From JACMQX01 sp040385105 (GTDB taxonomy: Bacteria; Pseudomonadota; Gammaproteobacteria; Burkholderiales; Burkholderiaceae_C), in assembly GCA_040385105.1 (NCBI GenBank), contig JAZKHY010000091.1:14181-78180 (forward strand): DNA of 64,000 nt. The letters run 5' to 3'. Made by a program: the position numbers and the translations under genes. Below the pieces are notes generated by a model, which worked only from the letters and a program-made list of their open reading frames with translations, searched no databases and was not told the DNA's origin. Shown piece after piece: positions 25,308 to 36,352 of this stretch (the first letter of the stretch is position 1; each line of letters starts with the position of its first letter).

Positions 25308-25781
25308 ATGGCCAAAAAACCCGAAACCGCAACGCGCATTGCCGACAACAAGAAGGCTGCCTACAACTATTTCTTCGAGGAGCGCTTCGAGGCCGGGATG
25401 GTGCTGCAAGGCTGGGAAGTCAAGGCGCTTCGCGAGGGCAAGGTGCAGTTGACCGACGGCTATGTGGTCGTGCGCAACGGCGAGCTGTTCCTGATCGGCT
25501 GCCAGATCAACCCGCTGCGCACCGCATCCACCCACATCAACCCGGACAACGTGCGCACCAAGAAGCTGCTGCTGCACAAGGAGCAGATCCGGCGCCTGAT
25601 CGGCAAGGTCGAGCAGAAGGGCTACACGCTGGTGCCGATCAACCTGCACTGGAAGACCGGCAAGATCAAGTGCGAGATTGCCCTGGCCAAGGGCAAGGCC
25701 GAGCACGACAAGCGCGACACCATCAAGGACAGGGAAGGCAAGCGCGAGGTCGAGCGGGCCATGAAGAGCCGCAGCCGCTGA
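25308..25781 (+). CDS. smpB: SmpB, tmRNA-binding protein
   Basis: A 157-residue protein of normal length that delivers tmRNA to stalled ribosomes. It has the N-terminal NKKAAYNYFFEERFEAG region, GWEVKALREGKVQL, and the basic C-terminal tail (KRDTIKDREGKREVER) that enters the empty mRNA channel. The tmRNA gene itself is not in the window. Confidence 0.96.
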   Translation: MAKKPETATRIADNKKAAYNYFFEERFEAGMVLQGWEVKALREGKVQLTDGYVVVRNGELFLIGCQINPLRTASTHINPDNVRTKKLLLHKEQIRRLIGKVEQKGYTLVPINLHWKTGKIKCEIALAKGKAEHDKRDTIKDREGKREVERAMKSRSR

Positions 25782-25799
25782 ACGCGGCCGCCACCCGGG

Positions 25800-26906
25800 C
25801 TAGCGCAGGCCGCGCAGGGGATGCGTGTCCGCCGTCCAGGGGCTTTCAAAGAATGCTTCAACCATCGCGGGCGTCACATCCTCGATGCGGGCGGGATTCC
25901 ACTTCGGGCTGTGATCCTTGTCGACGGCCAGCGCCCGGATGCCTTCCACCGTCTCGCTGGCCGCGCCCGGCCGCAGGTGAAAGCAGCGGTGGACAAGGTC
26001 GCGCTCCATCCGCAGGTCTTCCGCCAGGCTCATGCGGCGTGCGCGGCGGATCTGCTCAAGCACCACATGCAGCATCAGCGGCGAGCGTTTGCGGAGCACC
26101 GCGGCGGTGTCGCGCGCCCATTCGGACTCGTCAGCCTCCAGCGCATCCACAATGGCCTTGACCGTTGGCAGGCCGAAGAATCGGTCAATGCGAGCCTGCG
26201 CATTGGCCGCGACGTTCGGGTGGGCATGGTCTGCCATGAACTTGGTGCGGGCCCAGTGCTCGATGGCCTCGCTGCTCTCGAAGGGCGTGTCGACCAGCGA
26301 GTCCCAGAGGACAGGCAGCCGGCCGGATTCCATGAACCCGTCAGCCAGGCCCCAGGTCACGGCCTCGCGCCCGCCGATCATCTGGCCCGTGAGGGCGAGG
26401 TACTCGCCGGTGCGGCCCGGGCAGCGGCTCAGGAAGTAGCCGCCTCCCACGTCCGGGAACAGCCCGATGTTGGTCTCGGGCATCGCCATCTTTGTGCGCT
26501 CGGACACAATCCGCGTGCTGCCGCCCTGGCTGATGCCCATGCCCCCGCCCATGACGATGCCGTCCATGAAAGCGATGTACGGCTTGGGGTAGGTATGGAT
26601 CAGGTGATTGAGGCTGTACTCCTCGGTGAAGAAGTCCTCCAGCGCCTCGTCGCCGGCAAGCGCAGCCTGGTGGAAGAAGCGGATGTCGCCGCCTGCGCAA
26701 AACGCGCCAAAGGGGCCTTCCTTGCCCATGCCGCGCACCACCACGGCCAGCACAGCTGCGTCATCCCTCCACGCGGCCAGCGTGGCCGTCAGGGAGCGGA
26801 TCATGTCCAGCGACAGCGCATTCAGCGCCTTGGGCCGGTCAAGCGTGATGAAGCCCACGCGGCCCTGCACCGTGGCCAGCACATCCACCAACGTCATCTC
26901 AGGCAT
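25800..26906 (-). CDS. Enoyl-CoA hydratase/isomerase family protein, 3-hydroxyisobutyryl-CoA hydrolase-like
   Basis: A 368-residue crotonase-fold protein. The long C-terminal extension and motifs GAFCAGGDIR, YIAFMDGIVMGGGMGIS, PETNIGLFPDVGGGYFLSR and LALTGQMI fit the 3-hydroxyisobutyryl-CoA hydrolase subgroup, which acts in valine degradation. The ATG at 26906 has GGAG eight bases upstream, whereas the more upstream ATG at 26933 would lie 35 bp inside the previous gene. It overlaps the EamA gene by 8 bp. Confidence 0.87.
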   Translation of the reverse strand: MPEMTLVDVLATVQGRVGFITLDRPKALNALSLDMIRSLTATLAAWRDDAAVLAVVVRGMGKEGPFGAFCAGGDIRFFHQAALAGDEALEDFFTEEYSLNHLIHTYPKPYIAFMDGIVMGGGMGISQGGSTRIVSERTKMAMPETNIGLFPDVGGGYFLSRCPGRTGEYLALTGQMIGGREAVTWGLADGFMESGRLPVLWDSLVDTPFESSEAIEHWARTKFMADHAHPNVAANAQARIDRFFGLPTVKAIVDALEADESEWARDTAAVLRKRSPLMLHVVLEQIRRARRMSLAEDLRMERDLVHRCFHLRPGAASETVEGIRALAVDKDHSPKWNPARIEDVTPAMVEAFFESPWTADTHPLRGLR

Positions 26907-27783
26907 TTCTTTGTCTCCATCCAAGCAGTTCATTGGCCAGCAAGGCCCCTAGCACCAGCGCGCCGCCCGTCAGCACCGTCGGGCCGGGCTCTTCCCCCGC
27001 GCCCAGCCAAGCAAGGGTGATGCCGAAAATCACTTCCAGCAAGGCCAGAAGCGACACCTCAGGCGCTTTCAGCACCCGCGCGGCAATGACCGACAGGGTG
27101 CAGGGAATGGCCAGCTGCACCAGGCCCAGCAGGCCCAGCCACGCAACGTCCGTGCCGGTTGCCACAAACGGGAAGGACAGCGGCAGTGTCACGAGCGACG
27201 AGATGACGGCCCCCACCAGGACAGACGGCACCAGGTCAATCTTTTCCCCGCGTGCCTGGCTGCGCTGCACCACGGTCCACTGGATCGCGCCGGCGACAGG
27301 CACACAGAACGCCACGAGTGAACCGGCAACAGCGCCGCCCCCGCCTACATTGACCTGCGAGCCGAACATATACGCTATGCCGATGCCGGCAACAACGATG
27401 GCGCCCCAGGTACGTGCGGGCAGCCTGTGCCCGATCACGATGCGCGCGAACAGCGCCGTCAGCAGGGGACCGGCCGCCAGCGTGACGAGTACATTCGCCA
27501 CCGACGTCAGCGTCAATGCCACCATGAAGGCGGTGAACATCACGCTCCAGCAAAGACCTGACAGCCAGAACGAGCTGCTGCGCCAGTGCATGGCGCGGAA
27601 CACGCCCCTGCCCTGCCAAAGCGGCAGGATCACGAGCAAGGACACGGCAGTAAAGAAACTGCGCCAGAACGTCACCTCGAAGCTGCGCGCCTGTTCCAGC
27701 TGGCGCGTCACCACACCGGCGATGGACCACATCATGGTCACCGCGATCATCAGGAACACTGCTTTGGTGTGCGTGAGCTTCAT
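26899..27783 (-). CDS. EamA/DMT-family transporter
   Basis: A 294-residue inner-membrane protein with about ten hydrophobic helices in two EamA halves (MMWSIAGVVTRQLE at the first helix). Members usually export metabolites or amino acids. The downstream overlapping hydrolase gene hints at branched-chain acyl metabolism, but no substrate can be assigned. It is separated from typA by 50 bp. Confidence 0.88.
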   Translation of the reverse strand: MKLTHTKAVFLMIAVTMMWSIAGVVTRQLEQARSFEVTFWRSFFTAVSLLVILPLWQGRGVFRAMHWRSSSFWLSGLCWSVMFTAFMVALTLTSVANVLVTLAAGPLLTALFARIVIGHRLPARTWGAIVVAGIGIAYMFGSQVNVGGGGAVAGSLVAFCVPVAGAIQWTVVQRSQARGEKIDLVPSVLVGAVISSLVTLPLSFPFVATGTDVAWLGLLGLVQLAIPCTLSVIAARVLKAPEVSLLALLEVIFGITLAWLGAGEEPGPTVLTGGALVLGALLANELLGWRQRNA

Positions 27784-27833
27784 GGAGCTTGGACTGCCAT
27801 CACGGACCCCGCCCGCGATGACATCTGCGTGGT

Positions 27834-29656
<1,823 letters not shown>

Positions 29657-29660
<4 letters not shown>

Positions 29661-30640
29661 GTTGCGGTTCCTTGAATTTCCATTAACTTTTTCTGCTGGT
29701 CCAGCAGTTGTCCGATTTCGAGCGGGCTGAGCAGCCGCCCGGGGATGAGTTCGCCGGCCTTGATGTGGGCAGAGCCCAGCAGCGCGCGGGGTGAGGCGCC
29801 GAAAACGCAGGCACGCTGCGTGTCGGGCCAGCTCCCGCGCCGGCGCAGGCCGCTCAGGAAGCGCCCCGCATTGTCTTCATCCAGCGTGACGGGGGTATGA
29901 CCCGTCAGCAACGATTCGGTGGGCATGAGGCAGGATTCGCGCACGGCCTCCGTCATGGCCTCAAGGGCGGCAAGGGTGACGCATTGCGCCACGTCAAAGC
30001 CGCCGGTGCCGGTACGGCGCAGCGCAGACAGGTGCGCCCCGCAGCCCAGCGCCTCGCCGATGTCTTCGCCCAGCGTGCGGATGTAGGTGCCCTTGCTGCA
30101 GCTGACGCGGATTTTCATCTCGGTCACCTGCGCCCAGTCCCGCGGCGCGTCCACCAGCGCCAGGCTGTAGATCGTCACCTGGCGTGCCTGCCGCTCGACG
30201 TCGATGCCGTCGCGCGCATATTCGTACAGCGCCTTGCCGTCTTTCTTGAGCGCCGAATACATCGGCGGCACCTGTTCGATCGGCCCGGTGAATCGCGCCA
30301 GCACGGCTTCGACCTGCGGGGCGGTGATGTTGACGGGCCGCGTCGCGATGACTTCACCCTCGGCGTCAGCGGTGGCCGTCTTGACGCCCAGCCGGAGCGT
30401 CGCCTCATACGTCTTGTCAGCGTCCAGCTGGAACTGGCTGAACTTGGTCGCGGCGCCGAAGCACAGCGGCAGCACGCCGGTGGCCAGCGGGTCGAGCGTG
30501 CCGGTATGCCCGGCCTTCTCGGCGCGCAGCAGCCACTTGGCCTTCTGCAAGGCGTCGTTGCTGGAGAGTCCCAGCGGCTTGTCGAGCAACAACACCCCAT
30601 GCACGGGGCGCCGCTGCACCCTCGTGCGTGGCGCGTGCAT
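29657..30640 (-). CDS. truB: tRNA pseudouridine(55) synthase
   Basis: A 327-residue enzyme. The catalytic motif GHTGTLDPLATG contains Asp50, and SCSKGTYIRTL and the GGFD motif follow. The ATG at 30640 (MHAPRTRVQRR) with GGGGG upstream is preferred. An in-frame start at 30724 would add 28 residues translated from a GC-rich palindromic repeat (30677-30711), which is not expected in TruB. It lies between rbfA and typA. Confidence 0.93.
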
Positions 30641-30676
30641 ATCGCCCCCACGGTCTTTCACTGCGTGTAAATCCCT

Positions 30677-30711
30677 GCCCCCCAAGGGGGCCTTCGCACC
30701 TTGGGGCGGCC
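30677..30711. repeat. Palindromic repeat element between rbfA and truB
   Basis: Arms CCCCAAGG (30680-30687) and CCTTGGGG (30699-30706) flank 11 bases including GGGCCTTCG. The element fills most of the 87 bp rbfA-truB gap. It is related in style, though not closely in sequence, to the 81 bp repeats at 43172 and 47743. Confidence 0.6.
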
Positions 30712-30727
30712 CGGCGTTGCTCACAGC

Positions 30728-31099
30728 CTAGTCCTCTTTGGCCCGGGACGACACCGCACGCGCAATCAGCGCGTTCATGTCGGCCGCACGCTCGGTGGTG
30801 CGGTCAAAAAGGAAGTGAAGGGTCGGCACGGTGTGGATGTGCAGCCGCTTGAACAGCCCGTTGCGCAGGAAGCCGGCGGCCTGGTTCAAGGCCTCCTCGC
30901 ACTCCTGCGGGTTGCCCACCAGCACGCTGAAGAACACCTTGGCATGCGCGTAGTCGGGCGTGACTTCCACCGACTGGATCGTCACCATCCCCACGCGCGG
31001 GTCTTTCAACTCGCGCGCGATCAGCTCCGTCAGATCGCGCTGGATCTGGTCGGCAACCTTGAAGCTGCGATTGGGTGTCGCTGACTTGCGTGCGGGCAT
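30728..31099 (-). CDS. rbfA: Ribosome-binding factor A
   Basis: A 123-residue KH-fold protein for 30S maturation (16S 5' end). Conserved pieces are RVADQIQRDLTELI-like KVADQIQRDL, ELKDPRVGMVTIQSVEVT and DYAHAKVFFSVL. The gap to infB is 20 bp. Length and position between infB and truB are standard. Confidence 0.95.
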   Translation of the reverse strand: MPARKSATPNRSFKVADQIQRDLTELIARELKDPRVGMVTIQSVEVTPDYAHAKVFFSVLVGNPQECEEALNQAAGFLRNGLFKRLHIHTVPTLHFLFDRTTERAADMNALIARAVSSRAKED

Positions 31100-31119
31100 G
31101 GTTCTTCGTCCGGCAAGCC

Positions 31120-33996
31120 TTACAGCGTCCGCGCGATTTCCTTGATCTCAAAGAACTCCAGGACGTCGCCTTCAGCGATGTCGTTGTAGCCCTTGATGTT
31201 CAGGCCGCATTCGAAGCCTTCCTTGACCTCGCGCGCATCGTCCTTGAAGCGCTTGAGCGACTCGAGTTCGCCGGTGAAGACGACCACGTTTTCGCGCAGC
31301 AGGCGCAGCTTGGCCGAGCGCCGCACCAGGCCGGAGGTGACCATGCAGCCTGCAATCGCGCCGATCTTGCTGACACGGAACACCTGGCGGATCTCGGCGG
31401 TACCGAGGATCTCTTCCTTCTTGTCCGGCGTGAGCATGCCCGACATTGCGACCTTGAGTTCGTCCACAGCGTCATAGATGATGCTGTAGTAGCGCACGTC
31501 AATGCCGTTGCCCTCGGCCAGCTTGCGCGCGCCGGCATCGGCACGCACATTGAAGCCGATGACAATGGCCTTGGAGGCGATGGCCAGGTTGATGTCCGAC
31601 TCGCTGATGGCGCCGACGGCCGTATAGACCATCTGAACCTTGACTTCGTCGGTCGACAGCTTGAGCAGCGACTGCGCCAGCGCTTCCTGCGAACCCTGCA
31701 CGTCGGCCTTGACGATGATCGGCAACAGCTTGACCTCGCCGGCGGTGATGTCGGAGAACACGTTTTCCAGCTTGGCGGCCTGTTGCCTGGCCAGCTTGGT
31801 GTTGCGGAACTTGCCGGCACGATAGGTGGCGATCTCGCGCGCGCGGCGCTCGTCGGTCAGCACCATGAACTCGTCCCCGGCCTGCGGCACTTCGGTCAGG
31901 CCCTGGATTTCCACCGGTATCGACGGGCCGGCGGTCTTGATGGTCCTGCCGTTCTCGTCCAGCATGGCGCGCACGCGGCCATAGGTAGAGCCGGCCAGCA
32001 CCACATCGCCCGTCTTGAGCGTGCCGGACTGGATCAGCATGGTTGCGACAGGGCCACGGCCCTTGTCGAGCTTCGCCTCGATGACCAGGCCCTTGGCCAT
32101 GGCATCCACCGGCGCCTTGAGTTCGAGCACTTCGGCCTGCAGCAGCACCTGCTCAAGCAGCTCGTCGATGCCCTGGCCGGTCTTGGCTGAAACGGCCACG
32201 AACGGGGAATCGCCACCGAACTCTTCGGGCACAACCTCTTCCACCACGAGTTCGTTCTTCACGCGCTCGGGGTTGGCATCGGGCTTGTCAATCTTGTTGA
32301 TGGCGACCACGATGGGCACACCCGCAGCCTTGGCATGCTTGATGGCCTCACGGGTCTGCGGCATGACGCCGTCGTCTGCCGCCACCACGAGGATGACGAT
32401 GTCGGTGGCCTTGGCGCCGCGGGCACGCATGGCGGTGAATGCCTCATGGCCGGGCGTGTCCAGGAAGGACACCATGCCGCGCGGTGTTTCCACGTGGTAG
32501 GCGCCGATATGCTGGGTGATGCCGCCGGCCTCGCCCGCAGCCACCTTGGCCGTGCGGATGTAGTCCAGCAGCGAGGTCTTGCCGTGGTCGACGTGGCCCA
32601 TGACGGTCACGACCGGCGCGCGCGGAAGGCTCTCGGCAGTGTGCGCGACTTCTTCGTCGGTGAAGGCTTCGGGGTCGTCCAAGGCGGCGATCACCGCCTT
32701 GTGGCCCATTTCTTCCACCACGATCATGGCGGTGTCCTGGTCCAGCGGCTGGTTGATGGTGACCATCTGGCCCAGCTTCATCAGGTGCTTGATGACCTCA
32801 GACGCTTTCACGGCCATCTTGTGTGCGAGCTCGGCTACGGTGATGGTCTCCGGGACATGCACTTCGATGACGCGGGCTTCCACCGGTGCGCTTTGCACAT
32901 GCTCGTCGCGGTCGCGATCATTACCACGGCGGCCACGCGGGCCTCCGCGCCAGCTGTTGCGGCCAACGCCGCCACTGGAATCGCCGCGGGTCTTGATTTC
33001 CTTCTTCTTGGCCGGGTCGCCTGCCCAGCTGGACGACAGCTTGGCGGACTTGACTTCCTTGCCTGCGCCAGCGGGCGCAGGTGCAGCGGGCGCGCCAGGG
33101 CGTGCCGGTTGCTGGCTGCCTGCGGCAGGCTTGTGCAGCGTGCCCTTCATGCCTGCCTTGGCATCGGCCGGCGTGGCCTTGGCCACGGGCTTGGCGGGCT
33201 CCGGCGCCTTGTGCGGCACCAGCACCTTCTTGGGTGCCGACATCATCGAGCGGATGGCGGCAGCTTCGGCTTCAGCCTTGCGGCGGCGCTCGCCGAGGTC
33301 GGCAGCGCGCGCGGCTTCTTCATCAGCGCGGGCCTTTGATTCAGCCACCTGCTTTTCGCGGGCCTCGGCCTGGACGCGCGCCTGGGCTTCAGCCCGGCTG
33401 GCGGCTTCGTCGGCGGCATCGCTGCCGGCAGGGCCGTCGGCCAGGGCTTCCTGAGCCACCGGCTGCTTCTGCGCCTGGACAGCGGCAGCCTTCTCGGCCA
33501 CTTCGCGTTCGCGGGCTTCGGTTTCCTCGCGTACACGCCGCTTTTCCGCCAGCTCTTCTTCCTGGCGGCGGATGAATTCGGCTTGGCGGCGGGCTTCTTC
33601 CTCGCGGCGCGCCAGTTCGGCGTCGTCGATCAGGGGAGCCGACGGTGCTTCGGCTTCCAACGGCTCGGCGCTCTCGGCCGGCGCGTCCACGCCGTCGTCG
33701 CGCTTGACAAAGGTGCGCTTCTTGCGCACTTCAACCTGGATGGTGCGGGCCTTGCCGCTGGAGTCGGCCTGCTTGATCTCGCTGGTGGACTTCTTCACCA
33801 GCGTGATCTTCTTGCGCTCGGCCGAGGCTGTGCCATGGGCCGTCTGGAGGTAGCCCAGCAGCTTCTGCTTGTCGGCATCGCTGAGTGCATCGGTCGCGGC
33901 GGACTTGGCCACGCCGGCGGACCTCAGCTGCTCAAGCAGGGTTTCGGTTGATTTCCTGAGTTCGTTGGCAAACTCGGCGACGGTCGTATTGGACAT
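31120..33996 (-). CDS. infB: Translation initiation factor IF-2
   Basis: A 958-residue protein. The IF-2 N-terminal domain (from MSNTTVAEFANEL) is followed by a long charged Ala/Glu/Arg-rich coiled-coil linker (about 100-270) and a Gly/Arg-rich stretch. The GTPase comes next (GHVDHGKTSLLDYI, DTPGHEAF, NKIDKPDAN), then domains II-III and the fMet-tRNA-binding C-terminus ending in EIKEIARTL. It delivers initiator tRNA to the 30S subunit. Confidence 0.96.
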   Translation of the reverse strand: MSNTTVAEFANELRKSTETLLEQLRSAGVAKSAATDALSDADKQKLLGYLQTAHGTASAERKKITLVKKSTSEIKQADSSGKARTIQVEVRKKRTFVKRDDGVDAPAESAEPLEAEAPSAPLIDDAELARREEEARRQAEFIRRQEEELAEKRRVREETEAREREVAEKAAAVQAQKQPVAQEALADGPAGSDAADEAASRAEAQARVQAEAREKQVAESKARADEEAARAADLGERRRKAEAEAAAIRSMMSAPKKVLVPHKAPEPAKPVAKATPADAKAGMKGTLHKPAAGSQQPARPGAPAAPAPAGAGKEVKSAKLSSSWAGDPAKKKEIKTRGDSSGGVGRNSWRGGPRGRRGNDRDRDEHVQSAPVEARVIEVHVPETITVAELAHKMAVKASEVIKHLMKLGQMVTINQPLDQDTAMIVVEEMGHKAVIAALDDPEAFTDEEVAHTAESLPRAPVVTVMGHVDHGKTSLLDYIRTAKVAAGEAGGITQHIGAYHVETPRGMVSFLDTPGHEAFTAMRARGAKATDIVILVVAADDGVMPQTREAIKHAKAAGVPIVVAINKIDKPDANPERVKNELVVEEVVPEEFGGDSPFVAVSAKTGQGIDELLEQVLLQAEVLELKAPVDAMAKGLVIEAKLDKGRGPVATMLIQSGTLKTGDVVLAGSTYGRVRAMLDENGRTIKTAGPSIPVEIQGLTEVPQAGDEFMVLTDERRAREIATYRAGKFRNTKLARQQAAKLENVFSDITAGEVKLLPIIVKADVQGSQEALAQSLLKLSTDEVKVQMVYTAVGAISESDINLAIASKAIVIGFNVRADAGARKLAEGNGIDVRYYSIIYDAVDELKVAMSGMLTPDKKEEILGTAEIRQVFRVSKIGAIAGCMVTSGLVRRSAKLRLLRENVVVFTGELESLKRFKDDAREVKEGFECGLNIKGYNDIAEGDVLEFFEIKEIARTL

Positions 33997-34020
33997 CTGT
34001 TGTGTAACCTTTCATGACCA

Positions 34021-35517
34021 TTACTCTTGAGAGGCAGCAGCAGTGGTAAACCAGTGCTCGCGTGCCTTCATGATCAATGTCTTGGCTTCGTCCGCGGACT
34101 GGCCGGTGATATCAGTGAGTTCATCGACGGCCAGGTCGGCCAGGTCGTCGCGGGTATGGACGCCGGCTTCAGCCAGCTTGGCAATCAGGGCGGGCGTCAG
34201 GCCTTCGAGGTCGCGCAGGTCCTGCGAGACTTCCTCGACGCTTTCTTCCTTGGCGATCTCCATCGTCAGCAGCGCATCCTTGGCGCGCGAGCGGAGTTCG
34301 TTCACGGTGTCTTCATCGAAGCTCTCGATCTCCAGCATTTCCTGCAGCGGCACATAGGCCACTTCCTCCAGGCTGGTGAAGCCTTCGGAGAACAGGATGT
34401 CGGCGATCTCCTGGTCCACGTCGAGCTTTTCCATGAACAGCTTGCGGATGGTGTCCGTCTCTTCGGCCTGCTTCTGGGCCGACTCGGCGGCGTCCATGAT
34501 GTTGATCTTCCAGCCGGTCAGGTCGGACGCCAGGCGCACGTTCTGGCCGCCGCGGCCGATGGCGATGGCGAGGTTCTCCTCGTCCACCACCACGTCCATC
34601 GCATGCTTTTCTTCATCGACCACGATGGACGAAACGTTGGCCGGTGCCAGCGCGCCGATCACGAACTGCGCCGGGTCTTCAGACCACAGCACGATGTCCA
34701 CGCGCTCGCCGGCCAGCTCATTGGTCACGGCATTGACGCGGGTGCCGCGAACGCCAACGCAGGTACCGATCGGGTCAACGCGCTTGTCATGCGAGAGCAC
34801 GGCGATCTTGGCGCGCGAGCCGGAGTCACGTGCGCAGGACTTGATCTCCAGCAGCCCCTGCTCGATTTCCGGCACTTCCTGACGGAACAGCTCGATCATG
34901 AACTCCGGGGCCGAACGCGACAGGATGATGGGCGCGCCGCGCAGCGTCAGGTCCACTTCCATGATCATGGCGCGCACGCGGTCGCCGTTGCGCAGGTTTT
35001 CCTTGGGGATCATCTCGCCGCGGCGCAGGCGCCCTTCGACGCGGCCGCTCTCCACGATGATGTCGCCCTTGTCCATGCGCTTGACGGTGCCCACGAAGAT
35101 CTTGTCGCCGCGCGACATGAAGTCATTGAGCAGCATCTCGCGCTCGGCGTCGCGGATCTTCTGCAGGATGACCTGCTTGGCCGCCATGGCGCCAATGCGG
35201 CCGATGGGCACGGACTCCACCGATTCCTCGATGTGCTCGTCCACCTCGATGTCGGCGATCTGCTCCTTGGCTTCGAACAGCAGGATCTCCTGGTCGGGCA
35301 ACTGCAGGCCGGCCTCGTCGGGCACCACATGCCAGCGGCGGAAGGTCTCGTAGTTGCCGCTGTCGCGGTCAACCGCAACGCGGATGTCCACGTCGCCGGG
35401 GTAAAGCTTCTTGGTGGCCTGGGCCAGAGCTGCTTCGACCGCGCCGAAGACAACGTCACGCTCGACGTTCTTCTCGCGCGAGATGGCTTCCACCAGCATC
35501 AACATTTCGCGATTCAT
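34021..35517 (-). CDS. nusA: Transcription termination/antitermination protein NusA
   Basis: A 498-residue protein with the N-terminal RNA-polymerase-binding domain (MNREMLMLVEAISREKNVERD), S1 domain (about 135-200), two KH domains (GVRGTRVNAVTNELAGE; AIGRGGQNVRLASDLTGW) and two C-terminal acidic AR repeats as in E. coli. It lies between rimP (12 bp gap) and infB (24 bp gap). Confidence 0.97.
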   Translation of the reverse strand: MNREMLMLVEAISREKNVERDVVFGAVEAALAQATKKLYPGDVDIRVAVDRDSGNYETFRRWHVVPDEAGLQLPDQEILLFEAKEQIADIEVDEHIEESVESVPIGRIGAMAAKQVILQKIRDAEREMLLNDFMSRGDKIFVGTVKRMDKGDIIVESGRVEGRLRRGEMIPKENLRNGDRVRAMIMEVDLTLRGAPIILSRSAPEFMIELFRQEVPEIEQGLLEIKSCARDSGSRAKIAVLSHDKRVDPIGTCVGVRGTRVNAVTNELAGERVDIVLWSEDPAQFVIGALAPANVSSIVVDEEKHAMDVVVDEENLAIAIGRGGQNVRLASDLTGWKINIMDAAESAQKQAEETDTIRKLFMEKLDVDQEIADILFSEGFTSLEEVAYVPLQEMLEIESFDEDTVNELRSRAKDALLTMEIAKEESVEEVSQDLRDLEGLTPALIAKLAEAGVHTRDDLADLAVDELTDITGQSADEAKTLIMKAREHWFTTAAASQE

Positions 35518-35529
35518 GCCACGACTCTC

Positions 35530-36138
35530 CTATTCCTGATCTTGATCTGTTACGCCGTTTGCGCCATCGGCATCGACTTCGACACCTTTTGCGGAACGAC
35601 CCTTGAAACTCACGACGGGGGCCAGCCGGGCTTCGCGGATCTCGTCACGCGTGAAACCCAGCGCATGCACAGGCATGGCCGCAACCCTTTTTTTGCTCAC
35701 GCGGGCGCCGGGCTTGGCGACGGGCTCTTCGTTCCAGACGATCTGCCAGCCGGCCGGCGTTTTCTCCAGCGTTCCGCGAAACTTCTTGCGGTTGGCGTTG
35801 ACCAGTGTCCCGGCCGCCGCACCCATGGGCGCCTTGAGCGTGATGTCCACCATCTCGCCTTCAAAGCGCTCGAAATCCTTCTCGGTCTTCAGCGGGCGGT
35901 CGATACCGGGCGAGGACACCTCGAGCCGCTTGTATTCCACCGCGTCCACTTCCAGCGCAAAGTGCAACTGGCGCGTGACCTTCTCGCAATCCTCGACATT
36001 GACGAACTGCTCGGGCGCGCCGGGCGTCCAGGGCAGGTCGATCGTGATGCGCAGCAAACCCCCGGCGGAGCGTTCGATCTCCACGAGGTCATAGCCGAGC
36101 CCGGCCACGGTTTCTTCAACGATCTGCTGCAGTGCCAC
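35530..36138 (-). CDS. rimP: Ribosome maturation factor RimP
   Basis: A 202-residue protein required for 30S maturation; about 50 residues longer than E. coli RimP because of a C-terminal, betaproteobacteria-like extension. It starts at a GTG (36138) immediately after an in-frame TAA, with no strong ribosome-binding site, so initiation is probably weak. It is the first gene of the rimP-nusA-infB-rbfA-truB-typA operon; see the promoter and hairpin upstream. Confidence 0.92.
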   Translation of the reverse strand: MALQQIVEETVAGLGYDLVEIERSAGGLLRITIDLPWTPGAPEQFVNVEDCEKVTRQLHFALEVDAVEYKRLEVSSPGIDRPLKTEKDFERFEGEMVDITLKAPMGAAAGTLVNANRKKFRGTLEKTPAGWQIVWNEEPVAKPGARVSKKRVAAMPVHALGFTRDEIREARLAPVVSFKGRSAKGVEVDADGANGVTDQDQE

Positions 36139-36245
36139 TTACGTCTGTTGCCAATCCAAAAACCCGAGTGCTCCAACGCGTGACGGACGACCCCTGAAGA
36201 GTCCATTCCGCTGGTTCAAAACACCCAGGTGAAAAACGATCGACC

Positions 36246-36277
36246 AAAAAAAACGGGCGGTAGATACCCGCCCGTTT
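36246..36277 (-). terminator. Terminator-like hairpin between arfB and rimP
   Basis: On the minus strand a 10 bp stem (AAACGGGCGG / CCGCCCGTTT) with a 7-base loop is followed by further T residues (36250-36246). It can end the yej-arfB transcript. It also lies just downstream of the promoter at 36292-36320, so it may act as an attenuator or 5' stabiliser for rimP-nusA. The flanking CGACC/GGTCG can lengthen the stem. Confidence 0.75.
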
Positions 36278-36291
36278 GGTCGTGAGCCGGG

Positions 36292-36320
36292 ATTGTACTG
36301 CGCAAACCCTTGATTTGCAA
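36292..36320 (-). promoter_or_regulatory. Near-consensus sigma-70 promoter TTGCAA-N17-TACAAT
   Basis: On the minus strand the -35 TTGCAA (36320-36315) and -10 TACAAT (36297-36292) are separated by exactly 17 bp, in the arfB-rimP gap. Transcription would start near 36285 and run towards rimP. It is the only clean promoter visible for the nusA-infB operon. Confidence 0.65.
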
Positions 36321-36352
36321 CGGATTGCGTACAGATTTGCCCGGCGCGCGGC

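Noticed and set aside
34027..36183. Long plus-strand open frame antisense to nusA and rimP
   Set aside because: The minus-strand genes here are unmistakable; the opposite frame has no recognisable domain and arises from GC-rich codon bias. Similar shadows lie opposite typA, guaA, guaB and yejA.
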